A stretch of 64,000 nt of DNA, from positions 412,866-476,865 of the forward strand of contig JAUIGE010000001.1 in NCBI GenBank assembly GCA_030430205.1, given 5' to 3'. Position numbers and translations under genes: made by a program. The notes under the pieces were generated by a model. The model had not been told where the DNA came from and searched no databases. It was given only the letters and a program-made list of their open reading frames with translations. Of the stretch, positions 52,135 to 60,114 are shown piece after piece (position 1 is the first letter of the stretch; each line of letters opens with the position of its first letter). The DNA is from Bacteroidia bacterium. GTDB taxonomy: Bacteria; Bacteroidota; Bacteroidia; J057.

Positions 52135-53748
52135 ATGAAATACGGGTTTATCATTGATAACCGAAAATGTATCGGATGCCACGCCTGCACGGTGGCCTGC
52201 AAGTCCGAGCATGATGTGCCCCTCGGCGTCAACCGCACCTGGGTCAAGCAGGTCGAAAAAGGAGAATTTCCCCATACCCGCCGCCTCTTTTCGGTCATGC
52301 GCTGCAATCACTGCACCGACGCTCCCTGCGTCGAGATCTGTCCGGTAGAGGCGCTTCACTACCGTGAAGATGGCATCGTCGACTTCGACAATGAGCGCTG
52401 CATCGGCTGCAAAGCCTGTATGCAGGCTTGTCCCTACGATGCCCTCTACATCGACCCGGAAACCCATACGGCCGCCAAATGCAACTACTGCGCGCATCGC
52501 GTGGATGTCGGGCTGGAGCCCGCCTGTGTGAATGTCTGCCCCGAGCATGCCATCATCTCGGGCGATATGGAAGACCCCCATTCTGAGATCTCGCAACTGC
52601 TCTCCCGCGAACAGCTCACCGTTCGCAAACCCGAAAAAGGCACCCAACCCAATGTTTTTTACATTGAAGGAGATGCCACATCCCTCAATCCCGGCGCTAC
52701 AGAAACTTCCGACAACTATATGTGGAATTCTCAATCGAAAGGCGTTGGGCATTTTGCAAAATATGCGGAGAAAATTACGGGAGAAGCGGATGTGATCGCC
52801 ATGGCGAAGCAGTTGGCAGGAGACAGTGGGCAGTCTACAGGGAAGAGACAGATTGAGGTGATTATGGAAAATGCCAAACGGGTATATGACTCGCCGAATA
52901 AAGGCGTTTTGTGGGGATGGGAAGTCTCGGCCTATATCTGGACAAAGGCGATTGCTGCGGGGGCATTTTTGCTGCCGTTTATTGCCCTTTTTCTGGGAGC
53001 TTTTGCGGAAGTAACGGAAAGCATTCAAATGATCAGTTTGGGTGCAGCCATGCTGTTTTTGGTGATTACAGGCATTTTGTTGGTCGTAGACCTCGATCAG
53101 CCGAAGCGCTTTTTGTATGTGCTTTTTCGCCCTCAGTGGAAGTCGTGGTTGTCGAAAGGCAGCTTTGCCATCACGGGCTATGGCGCTTTTCTGGCGCTTG
53201 CGATCGTCGGGCTGTTTGTAGAGTTGGGGATTGTTGGGACAATCATTTACTGGATCGCCGCTGCGCTGGCGATTATCACGGCGGTGTATACCGCCTTTCT
53301 ATTCGCGCAGGCGCGCGGGCGCGACTTCTGGCAGAGCCCCATGCTCTCCGTTCACATGCTGGTGCATAGCATCATGGCGGGTGCCGCTTTGTTTGCCCTC
53401 GTCAACCTGGCTGTGGCAGGTGGGGAAAATTGGGAATCCTTTGTAGGAACCGTCATGATGATCGCCATCAGCATCAACCTGATCGTCTTGTTATTAGAAT
53501 TTGCCACCACACATCCTACCGCTGACGCAAAGAAAACAGCAAAGATGATTACCAAAGGGAAATACAAAAATGCCTTCTGGGCAGGAGCAATATTGCTGGG
53601 GAATGCCATTCCTTTTTTCCTCGCTCTCGCTCACTCACTCATTCTTTCTCCTCTTCTTCTCGCCGCCGCAGGCGCATGCGTCCTCATCGGCATTTACATA
53701 ACAGAAGACATCTGGGTAAAAGCACCACAGCAAATCGCGTTAGTTTAG
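52135..53748 (+). CDS. Fused iron-sulfur subunit and membrane anchor of a molybdoenzyme (DmsB-DmsC type)
   Basis: A 537-residue fusion. The N-terminal 190 residues are a ferredoxin-like subunit with four cysteine clusters: CIGCHACTVAC, CNHCTDAPCVEICPVEA, CIGCKACMQACPYDA, and CNYCAHRVDVGLEPACVNVCP, enough for four [4Fe-4S] clusters. The C-terminal part (about 250-530) is an NrfD/DmsC-like anchor of eight hydrophobic segments, with the DQPKRFLYVLFRPQWKSWLSKGSF block. In E. coli these are two proteins. The molybdopterin catalytic gene follows, 246 bp downstream. Predicted to pass electrons between menaquinol and the catalytic subunit. Confidence 0.9.
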   Translation: MKYGFIIDNRKCIGCHACTVACKSEHDVPLGVNRTWVKQVEKGEFPHTRRLFSVMRCNHCTDAPCVEICPVEALHYREDGIVDFDNERCIGCKACMQACPYDALYIDPETHTAAKCNYCAHRVDVGLEPACVNVCPEHAIISGDMEDPHSEISQLLSREQLTVRKPEKGTQPNVFYIEGDATSLNPGATETSDNYMWNSQSKGVGHFAKYAEKITGEADVIAMAKQLAGDSGQSTGKRQIEVIMENAKRVYDSPNKGVLWGWEVSAYIWTKAIAAGAFLLPFIALFLGAFAEVTESIQMISLGAAMLFLVITGILLVVDLDQPKRFLYVLFRPQWKSWLSKGSFAITGYGAFLALAIVGLFVELGIVGTIIYWIAAALAIITAVYTAFLFAQARGRDFWQSPMLSVHMLVHSIMAGAALFALVNLAVAGGENWESFVGTVMMIAISINLIVLLLEFATTHPTADAKKTAKMITKGKYKNAFWAGAILLGNAIPFFLALAHSLILSPLLLAAAGACVLIGIYITEDIWVKAPQQIALV

Positions 53749-53792
53749 TTTCGAGTTTCGGGTTTCGAGTTTCGGGTTCTGGGTTTCGAGTC
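53748..53792. repeat. GTTTCGGG-type tandem repeat, copy 3
   Basis: Units of GTTTCGAG and GTTTCGGG follow directly on the stop of the fused subunit gene. Similar in pattern to copies at 7276 and 33435 but not identical. Confidence 0.6.
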
Positions 53793-53808
53793 CTGTCTCG
53801 CCTCCCGC

Positions 53809-53980
53809 CTCTCTGCTCTCTACTCTCTGCTCTCTACTCTCTGCTCTCTACTCTCTGCTCTCTACTCTCTGCTCTCTACTCTCTACTCTCTACTCTCTGC
53901 TCTCTACTCTCTGCTCTCTACTCTCTACTCTCTGCTCTCTACTCTCTGCTCTCTACTCTCTACTCTCTGCTCTCTACTCT
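53809..53980. repeat. Heptamer tandem repeat (24 units of CTCTCTR)
   Basis: Twenty-four heptamers, each CTCTCTG or CTCTCTA, plus four bases (172 bp), in an order that mostly alternates G and A with three A-A breaks and one A-A-A. It ends 14 bp before the ATG of the molybdopterin gene. No mismatch interrupts the run apart from the G/A at position 7. Confidence 0.9.
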
Positions 53981-53994
53981 AACAACAAAAAATC

Positions 53995-56850
53995 ATGTAC
54001 AAGCATAAACCCACCTTATTAGAACGCATAGCCGAATCCCTCAAACTGATTCCCAACCTGCATCAGGGCAAGCAATCCGACATCCACCGACTGACGGAGC
54101 CGGGCAAACTGACGAATTATCCGCCACCGGATCAGTGGGATGACTGGACAGAATATGAAGCGAAAAGCTGGCCCCATCGCGAGAAGAAGAACTATAGCAT
54201 CGTACCAACGACCTGCTTTAACTGCGAGTCAGCCTGCGGCTTGCTGGCTTATGTAGACAAAGAAACAGAGGAGATCCGCAAGTTCGAGGGCAATCCCTAC
54301 CACCCCGGCAGCCGGGGTCGCACCTGCGCCAAAGGCCCGGCGACCATCAACCAGATCAAAGACAAAGACCGCATCCTCTACCCGCTCAGGCGGGAGGGAG
54401 AGCGGGGTGAGGGCAAATGGAAACGCGTTTCCTGGGATGAAGCTCTCGACGATATCGCGGGCCGCATCCGCAAGGCCTTGCAGGAAGGCCGCAATAACGA
54501 AGTCGCCTACCACGTTGGCCGTCCCGGCCATGAAGGCTACGCAGACCGCGTATTGCAGGGATGGGGTGTCGATGGCCACAACAGCCACACCAATATCTGC
54601 TCCTCGGGAGCGCGCTTCGGCTACAACATCTGGTACGGCTACGACCGCCCTTCTCCCGACCATGCCCATGCAAAAGTGATCTTTTTGATCAGTGCGCACC
54701 TGGAGTCAGGCCATTATTTTAACCCACATGCCCAGCGGATCATTGAAGGTAAAATGAAAGGCGCAAAGCTGATCGTGCTCGATCCGCGCCTTTCCAATAC
54801 GGCTTCTATGGCAGACCATTGGCTGCCGACCTATCCGGGAACGGAAGCGGCCTTGATGCTGGCGATGGCGCGCATCATTTTGCAGGAAAAATTATACAAT
54901 GAAACTTTCCTCAAAAACTGGGTCAACTGGCAGGATTATTTGAAAAACGACCATCCGGAACGCGAGCAGACCTTTGAGCAATATATCGCCGCCATGATCG
55001 ATGACTATAAGGAATATACGCCAGAATTTGCTTCGCAGGAGACAGGCATTCCTGTCGATCAGGTGATGGAAGTAGCCCGCTTGGTGGGAAATGCAGGCAC
55101 ACGCCTTTCGACCCACAACTGGCGCAGCGCCGGTAGTGGCAATCTGGGCGGCTGGGCGGTGGCGCGCACGCTTCACTTTTTGAATGTGCTGACGGGTAGC
55201 GTAGGCACAGTTGGCGGTACTTCGCCCAACTCCTGGAACAAATTCAAACCCACATTTTTTGATGTTCCGCCTGCGCAGAAATTTTGGAACGAACTGCATT
55301 TCCCCAAAGAATATCCGCTTTCCTTCTTCGAAATGAGCTTCCTGCTTCCACATTTTCTCAAAGAAAAGCGCGGCAAAATGTCAGTCTATTTCACCCGCGT
55401 ATTCAACCCGGTCTGGACCTATCCGGATGGCTTTAGCTGGATGGAGGCTTTGTCCAACAAAGAGATGGTCGATTGTCATATCGCGCTGACGCCCACCTGG
55501 AATGAAACCGCATTTTTTGCGGATTATGTATTGCCGATGGGGCATGCGGGCGAGCGCCACGACATCAATTCCTATGCGACGCATTCGGGCATGTGGATTG
55601 CCTTTCGGCAGCCTGTGCTGCGGGAAGCCGCCCGCAGGGCGGGCAAAGAAGTCCAATATACCTATGAAGCCAATTCTGGCGAAGTGTGGGAGGAGGATGA
55701 ATTTTGGTTGGAGCTGAGTTGGCGCATCGATCCCGATGGCAAGCTGGGTGTGCGCAAGCATTTTGAGTCGCCTTATCGCAAAGGGGAGAAGATTAGCATT
55801 GACGAATACTATCAATATATCTTTGAGCATACGCCTGGCTTGCCAGAAAAAGCAGCTTTGGAAAACTTGAGTGCGCTTGATTATATGAAAAAATACGGAG
55901 CCTATGAAGTAGAGAAAACCGGCTACGAAAAGCACATGCACACCCTTTCGGAGGGGCAAATGCAAGGCGCGACGGTTGATCCTCAAACGGGAACCATCAG
56001 CAAAAACGGCAAGAATATCGGCGTCATGATCGGTGGCAAGCCGTGTACAGGCTTTCCGACGCCTAGCCGCAAGCAGGAGTTTTACTCCCAAACCATGATC
56101 GACTGGAAGTGGCCGGAATACCGCATTCCGAAGTATATCAAAAGCCATATCCATGAAGAAACGATGGATCGCGAAAAGGGAGATTTCCCCCTGGTACCGA
56201 CTTTCCGTCTGCCGACGCTCATCCACTCCCGCTCCGGCAATGCCAAATGGCTCAACGAGATTTCGAACCGAAATCCCATCTGGATGCACACCTCAGACGC
56301 TGCGCGTCTGGACCTGAAAACCGGCGATATGGTCCGCATCAACACGGACATCGGTTATTTTGTGGACAAAATATGGGTGACGGAAGGCATGAAGCCAGGC
56401 ATCATTGCCTGTTCGCACCACCTCGGCCGCTGGCGGCGGCCGCAGGATCAGGGCGGCAATCGTTGGGCCACCAATACCGTCTCCATTGAGAATGATGGGA
56501 ATGGAAAATGGAAAATGAAGACGATCCGCGGCATTACGCCTTACAAAAGCGGCGATCCCGATAGCTCCCGCATTTTCTGGACGGATGGTGGCGTACACCA
56601 AAATATCACCTTTCCGGTGCATCCCGACCCCATCAGTGGCATGCACTGCTGGCATCAGAAAGTGCGCCTCGAAAAGGCGCATCCCGAAGACAGCTACGGC
56701 GACATACAAGTCGACACGAATAAGGCATTTGAGGAGTATCGCAAATGGCTTGCGATGACACGTCCGGCCCCCGGGCCGGATGGACTGCGGCGTCCGCTCT
56801 GGTTTAAGCGGCCGCTTCGGCCGGCGGAGGAGATGTATTATGTGGAATAA
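53995..56850 (+). CDS. Molybdopterin-dependent oxidoreductase, catalytic subunit
   Basis: A 951-residue protein of the DMSO-reductase superfamily. The N-terminal [4Fe-4S] ligands are Cys74, Cys77, Cys81 and Cys111 (CFNCESAC and RTCAKG). Cys202 in HTNICSSGARFG is probably the molybdenum ligand, as in the PsrA/NapA branch. Pterin-binding blocks include VLDPRLSNTASMADHWLP and THNWRSAGSGNLGGW. No Tat signal peptide (N-terminus MYKHKPTLLERIAESLK has no twin arginine), so the enzyme may be cytoplasmic. Substrate unknown. Upstream is the fused electron-transfer subunit, so the two form one complex (CISM family). Confidence 0.92.
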   Translation: MYKHKPTLLERIAESLKLIPNLHQGKQSDIHRLTEPGKLTNYPPPDQWDDWTEYEAKSWPHREKKNYSIVPTTCFNCESACGLLAYVDKETEEIRKFEGNPYHPGSRGRTCAKGPATINQIKDKDRILYPLRREGERGEGKWKRVSWDEALDDIAGRIRKALQEGRNNEVAYHVGRPGHEGYADRVLQGWGVDGHNSHTNICSSGARFGYNIWYGYDRPSPDHAHAKVIFLISAHLESGHYFNPHAQRIIEGKMKGAKLIVLDPRLSNTASMADHWLPTYPGTEAALMLAMARIILQEKLYNETFLKNWVNWQDYLKNDHPEREQTFEQYIAAMIDDYKEYTPEFASQETGIPVDQVMEVARLVGNAGTRLSTHNWRSAGSGNLGGWAVARTLHFLNVLTGSVGTVGGTSPNSWNKFKPTFFDVPPAQKFWNELHFPKEYPLSFFEMSFLLPHFLKEKRGKMSVYFTRVFNPVWTYPDGFSWMEALSNKEMVDCHIALTPTWNETAFFADYVLPMGHAGERHDINSYATHSGMWIAFRQPVLREAARRAGKEVQYTYEANSGEVWEEDEFWLELSWRIDPDGKLGVRKHFESPYRKGEKISIDEYYQYIFEHTPGLPEKAALENLSALDYMKKYGAYEVEKTGYEKHMHTLSEGQMQGATVDPQTGTISKNGKNIGVMIGGKPCTGFPTPSRKQEFYSQTMIDWKWPEYRIPKYIKSHIHEETMDREKGDFPLVPTFRLPTLIHSRSGNAKWLNEISNRNPIWMHTSDAARLDLKTGDMVRINTDIGYFVDKIWVTEGMKPGIIACSHHLGRWRRPQDQGGNRWATNTVSIENDGNGKWKMKTIRGITPYKSGDPDSSRIFWTDGGVHQNITFPVHPDPISGMHCWHQKVRLEKAHPEDSYGDIQVDTNKAFEEYRKWLAMTRPAPGPDGLRRPLWFKRPLRPAEEMYYVE

Positions 56851-56856
56851 CCATAG

Positions 56857-56884
56857 GTAGGGTCAGGTCATGACCTGACCCTAC
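56857..56884. repeat. 28-bp perfect palindrome between convergent genes
   Basis: The sequence (core GGTCAGGTCATGACCTGACC) is its own reverse complement. It overlaps the stop codon of the ATPase gene and lies 6 bp after the molybdopterin gene stop. It may be a bidirectional terminator, but it has no U-run. Confidence 0.7.
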
Positions 56885-58305
56885 TCAAACAAAACATCCA
56901 TCGTTATTTCATTCTGCACCAACGAGGCGGAATGCGCATTTTTTTCAAGACCATAAGTAGTGATCATGGTCAAAAAAATCGCTTTTTTGGTTTGAGTTTC
57001 TCTTCGAAAAGTGCCGATTTTATTTCTCAGATTTTCGGCATACGATTTTGAAATCAGAAAGGGGTTTATGGAATACTTGACTTCGCATAGGTTAACGACC
57101 TGATCTCTCCGGTCTATCACCAGGTCTATTTGAGCACCTTGTTCTGATTCAGAACTCTTCCAGGAAGAACTCTGGCTGATTACCCCACTTATCCCTAAAG
57201 CTTTCTTGATTTGAGAAATATGTGCCAAACAAATTTGCTCAAAAGCATAACCCGCCCAGGCCCGTTGTGAAGTGTTGTCAATAGCATTTACCCAAATGCC
57301 TTCATCGAAATTAGTATTGTTCTTGATAAACTTGAGATAAAAGAGACTATAAAAGTCCGATAATCTGTAAAGGGCATCTCGGGTTTTGCGGTTAAATGGA
57401 GTATACCGAGTAATAAATCCGCTTTCTTCCAATTCTTCAAGAAACCTTGTTAAACTTCCCCCAGTTTTTATCGCTGTTAATTTGGCAATCTCTTTTCTTG
57501 TCATCCCTTTGATTTTTGTTGATAAAACGGTGACAATTTCTTCGTGACGAGTAGAATCCTTGAATAAGGATGCAAACAAATTTTGAAACTCTGTGAGGAG
57601 GAGGCCTCCTTTTTGAAAGCAAAGCTCTTCTATGTTTTGGGCTGCACATTTCTCTGGAGAAACTGCATCTAAATAAAAAGGTATCCCGCCCAATGCCATG
57701 TAAATCTGAAGAATCTGATATCTATCCAGCACACTGTGCTTTGATTTAAGCATCAACTCAGTTTCTCGTAAGTTAAATGGATAAATTTTGATACGTTCAG
57801 TCACACGGTTGTGCAATCCCCCATGATTATTGATCAATTTGTTGATCATCCAAGAAGCAGCAGATCCACATGTTATGAGAAGAATATCCTTTCTATTCGT
57901 TGCCCAACTGTTCCAAAAATGTTCGAGAGAAATCATGAAGTCGGACCGAAATGTGTCAAGCCAAGGCAATTCATCCAAAAAAACGACTTTTTTTCGTTCT
58001 TCCTGAATACTTTCCAGGGCATCTATCAGCCTTTGAAATGCTTCAAACCAACTTTCAGGAACGCCCGCCCAATGAATTGAAGATTGCCTTTGAAGGGTCA
58101 CGTGGAAATTGGTGAGCTGTTGTTTTGTCGTAGCATTTGCTAAGCCAGTCAATTGAAAATCAAATTGGTATTGGAAAAACTCCCTTATCAAATATGTTTT
58201 TCCAACCCTTCTTCGTCCATATAAAGCAACGAATTCAGATTTTTGGCTGGATTTCACTTTTTCCAACTTCTGGATTTCTTTTTCTCTTCCTATGATGGAT
58301 AGCAT
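56881..58305 (-). CDS. AAA ATPase with C-terminal DUF234-like nuclease-type domain
   Basis: A 474-residue protein of the archaeal-type ATPase group (ATPase_2 / DUF234). Walker A GRRRVGKT (30-37), Walker B KVVFLDELPWLD (106-117), sensor-like LLITCGSAASWM (about 138-149). A winged-helix stretch follows. The C-terminal region has IDLVIDRRDQVVNLCEVKYS (near residue 395), the PD-(D/E)XK pattern of a nuclease-like domain. Such proteins are common, mobile and of unsettled function. The upstream region carries an inverted and a direct repeat, possibly an operator. It converges with the molybdopterin gene. Confidence 0.85.
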   Translation of the reverse strand: MLSIIGREKEIQKLEKVKSSQKSEFVALYGRRRVGKTYLIREFFQYQFDFQLTGLANATTKQQLTNFHVTLQRQSSIHWAGVPESWFEAFQRLIDALESIQEERKKVVFLDELPWLDTFRSDFMISLEHFWNSWATNRKDILLITCGSAASWMINKLINNHGGLHNRVTERIKIYPFNLRETELMLKSKHSVLDRYQILQIYMALGGIPFYLDAVSPEKCAAQNIEELCFQKGGLLLTEFQNLFASLFKDSTRHEEIVTVLSTKIKGMTRKEIAKLTAIKTGGSLTRFLEELEESGFITRYTPFNRKTRDALYRLSDFYSLFYLKFIKNNTNFDEGIWVNAIDNTSQRAWAGYAFEQICLAHISQIKKALGISGVISQSSSWKSSESEQGAQIDLVIDRRDQVVNLCEVKYSINPFLISKSYAENLRNKIGTFRRETQTKKAIFLTMITTYGLEKNAHSASLVQNEITMDVLFE

Positions 58306-58346
58306 ATTGATTATTTATTCTGAGCCAAAATCACCCATAAACAACA

Positions 58347-58419
58347 AGTTGTGGCCGATTATTTTGAAATGATCGGCCACAATGTATAAAAAAAATGAGT
58401 TATGGCCACGTATTTTAAA
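58347..58419 (-). promoter_or_regulatory. Possible operator: dyad and direct repeat upstream of the ATPase gene
   Basis: GTGGCCGAT (58351-58359) is inverted as ATCGGCCAC (58372-58380). A direct repeat, AGTTRTGGCC...TATTTT, occurs at 58347 and again at 58398. It lies 42-115 bp upstream of the ATPase ATG, where an autoregulator might bind. Confidence 0.35.
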
Positions 58420-58546
58420 TATTTCCTCCATTAGCTTCCCCAAACCACCCCGCCGCATAAAAGGGTAAAAAAAACGACACAGGCAGCAATCCCCATCTAA
58501 ATAGCGTAATTTGAAGCAAAGGAGTCCCCCAATCAATTTAACCCTT

Positions 58547-58769
58547 ATGAGAAATAACATCATTTTTAGCCTGGGAATCATGCTTAGCCTTTGCTTTTTA
58601 TCCTGTGAAAAACAGCCCATCTCAGCTCTTAAAATATGGAAGTGTCATCAAGACACCCTCTGATCACGCAATTGGTAGGCAGGCTTTTGATCTGCGAAAG
58701 AAAAAAAGAATAGAATTCAATGATAGCTATCTGGATGGATGCGATCATTTTTTTCGAAAAATAGAATAA
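58547..58769 (+). pseudogene. Frameshifted small lipoprotein gene
   Basis: From ATG 58547 a lipoprotein signal (MRNNIIFSLGIMLSLCFLSC) is read, with lipobox Cys20, but the frame stops at 33 residues. In the next frame it continues as YGSVIKTPSDHAIGRQAFDL up to TAA at 58767-58769, giving about 74 residues in total if one base is corrected near 58635. It looks like a lipoprotein gene broken by one frameshift, or a sequencing error. Confidence 0.45.
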
Positions 58770-58959
58770 CAAAAACCCTATCTTTATGGTGATGCACAAC
58801 TAATGCATCCTCTTTTTATGAAATTCATTGCAGCCTCGGTTTAAGAGAATGGGCGTTTCGTCAAACGCAAACACTCATTCAAAGCTTCATCTCCCTCTTC
58901 CGTGATCCCCTCACCGGAGAGGCATTTGTCGTTTTATTTACCTTAAATCACATACAACA

Positions 58960-59973
58960 ATGAATTCGAATCCGAATCATATCATAGGCCGCGTGGCCAG
59001 ACAACACAAAGACCGCTACGCGGTCCTGGTGGATGATGGCATCTTCGATGCCGAAATCACCGGAAACCTCCGTTTCTCGGCTAGCAGCAAAGCCGACTTT
59101 CCTGTCGTAGGCGACTGGGTAGAGATGAGCGAATTTGATGATTTCTACATCATCCACCACATCAGGCCGCGGACCTCCCTCCTCCAACGGCAAGCCGTTC
59201 AATCCGCTGGCGAAAGCCAGCCTATCGCTGCGAACATAGACGTCAGTTTCATCATGCAGGCGGTCGACCGCGACTTCAACCTGAATCGGCTGGATCGCTA
59301 TGTGTCCATCTCCTTTGCCGGAGATATTGAGCCGGTCATCCTCCTGAATAAAATGGATTTGGTCGATGCTGAAAATCTTCAGCAGAAGATGCTGGCCGTT
59401 CAGCAGCGATTTCCTACGATTTCGGTTTTTTCTATCAGTGTTAACCAAAGTCTAGGGCTGGAAGAATTGCGGGCAATATTGGAAAAAGACAAGACATATT
59501 GCCTCATTGGTTCATCTGGCGTAGGAAAATCCAGTTTGCTTAATCAGCTGCTGGAAGAAGCACACATGCCGACAGGAGAAGTCAGCGAGTCACATAATAA
59601 GGGAAAACACACCACCACCCACCGGGAGTTAACAGTGTTAACTAATGGTAGCGTCTTCATCGACACGCCCGGTATGCGTGAATTGGGGGTAATAGATGAG
59701 GCCACAGGCCTGGAGCAGGCATTCAGCCAAATCTATGAGCTGGCAGAAAATTGCCGCTTTGGCGATTGTCAGCATGACAATGAACCGGGCTGCGCTGTGC
59801 GGCAGGCGATCAAAGATGGTGAGCTGGATCGCTCGCTGTTGAAGAGCTTCAGGAAGCTCAATCGGGAAGCAGAAAAGTTTTCTGCCAGCAAGGCGGAGAA
59901 GCGGAAGAATGATCGGGCGCTGGGGAAATATTATAAGAAGACGCAGGAGGCGAAGCGGCGAATGAAGGGCTAG
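58960..59973 (+). CDS. rsgA: Ribosome small-subunit-dependent GTPase RsgA
   Basis: A 337-residue circularly permuted GTPase that helps the final maturation of the 30S ribosomal subunit. An N-terminal OB fold (IGRVARQHKDRYAVLVDDG) precedes the G domain. In permuted order: G4 LLNKMDLV, G1 GSSGVGKSSLLNQL, G3 DTPGMREL. The C-terminal zinc motif is CRFGDCQHDNEPGCAV. Length is normal. A dispersed inverted-repeat element starts 13 bp after its stop, before the membrane-glycosyltransferase gene. Confidence 0.96.
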   Translation: MNSNPNHIIGRVARQHKDRYAVLVDDGIFDAEITGNLRFSASSKADFPVVGDWVEMSEFDDFYIIHHIRPRTSLLQRQAVQSAGESQPIAANIDVSFIMQAVDRDFNLNRLDRYVSISFAGDIEPVILLNKMDLVDAENLQQKMLAVQQRFPTISVFSISVNQSLGLEELRAILEKDKTYCLIGSSGVGKSSLLNQLLEEAHMPTGEVSESHNKGKHTTTHRELTVLTNGSVFIDTPGMRELGVIDEATGLEQAFSQIYELAENCRFGDCQHDNEPGCAVRQAIKDGELDRSLLKSFRKLNREAEKFSASKAEKRKNDRALGKYYKKTQEAKRRMKG

Positions 59974-59985
59974 GAAGAGAAGAGG

Positions 59986-60114
59986 GGACGCTGATTTACG
60001 CTGATGATTATGATTTAAGATGTTTTGGAAGTTCGTCCGGTATGGCTTTTCTGTTATGCCTATATTTACTTTTCAATCTGCGGAAATCATAAAAATCATA
60101 ACAAATCTGCGTCC
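59986..60114. repeat. 129-bp inverted-repeat element overlapping the next gene's start
   Basis: A 31-bp left arm (59986-60016) and right arm (60084-60114) are imperfect inverted copies, sharing GGACGC.GATTT and ATGATT. The first ATG of the membrane glycosyltransferase frame (60020) lies inside it. Confidence 0.6.

Larger units (their letters stand above)
58306..58959. other. 654-bp stretch between the ATPase gene and rsgA
   Basis: It holds a dyad and a direct repeat upstream of the ATPase gene (58347-58419), a broken lipoprotein gene (58547-58769) and a hairpin at 58847-58880 (GAATG/CATTC outer and GCGTTT/AAACGC inner). Nothing else is visible. Confidence 0.6.

Noticed and set aside
52117..53028. 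303-codon minus-strand frame antisense to the iron-sulfur subunit
   Set aside because: It is a mirror of the real gene with strong cysteine motifs on the plus strand.
53809..53980. CRISPR array
   Set aside because: Units are 7 bp with no spacers; it is a simple tandem repeat.
53676..54008. Plus-strand frame rich in LLSALYSLLSTL repeats
   Set aside because: It is the heptamer repeat read as protein, and it overlaps two real genes.
58315..58620. Minus-strand 101-codon frame upstream of the ATPase
   Set aside because: No family features; it overlaps the broken lipoprotein on the other strand, which has a better signal peptide.
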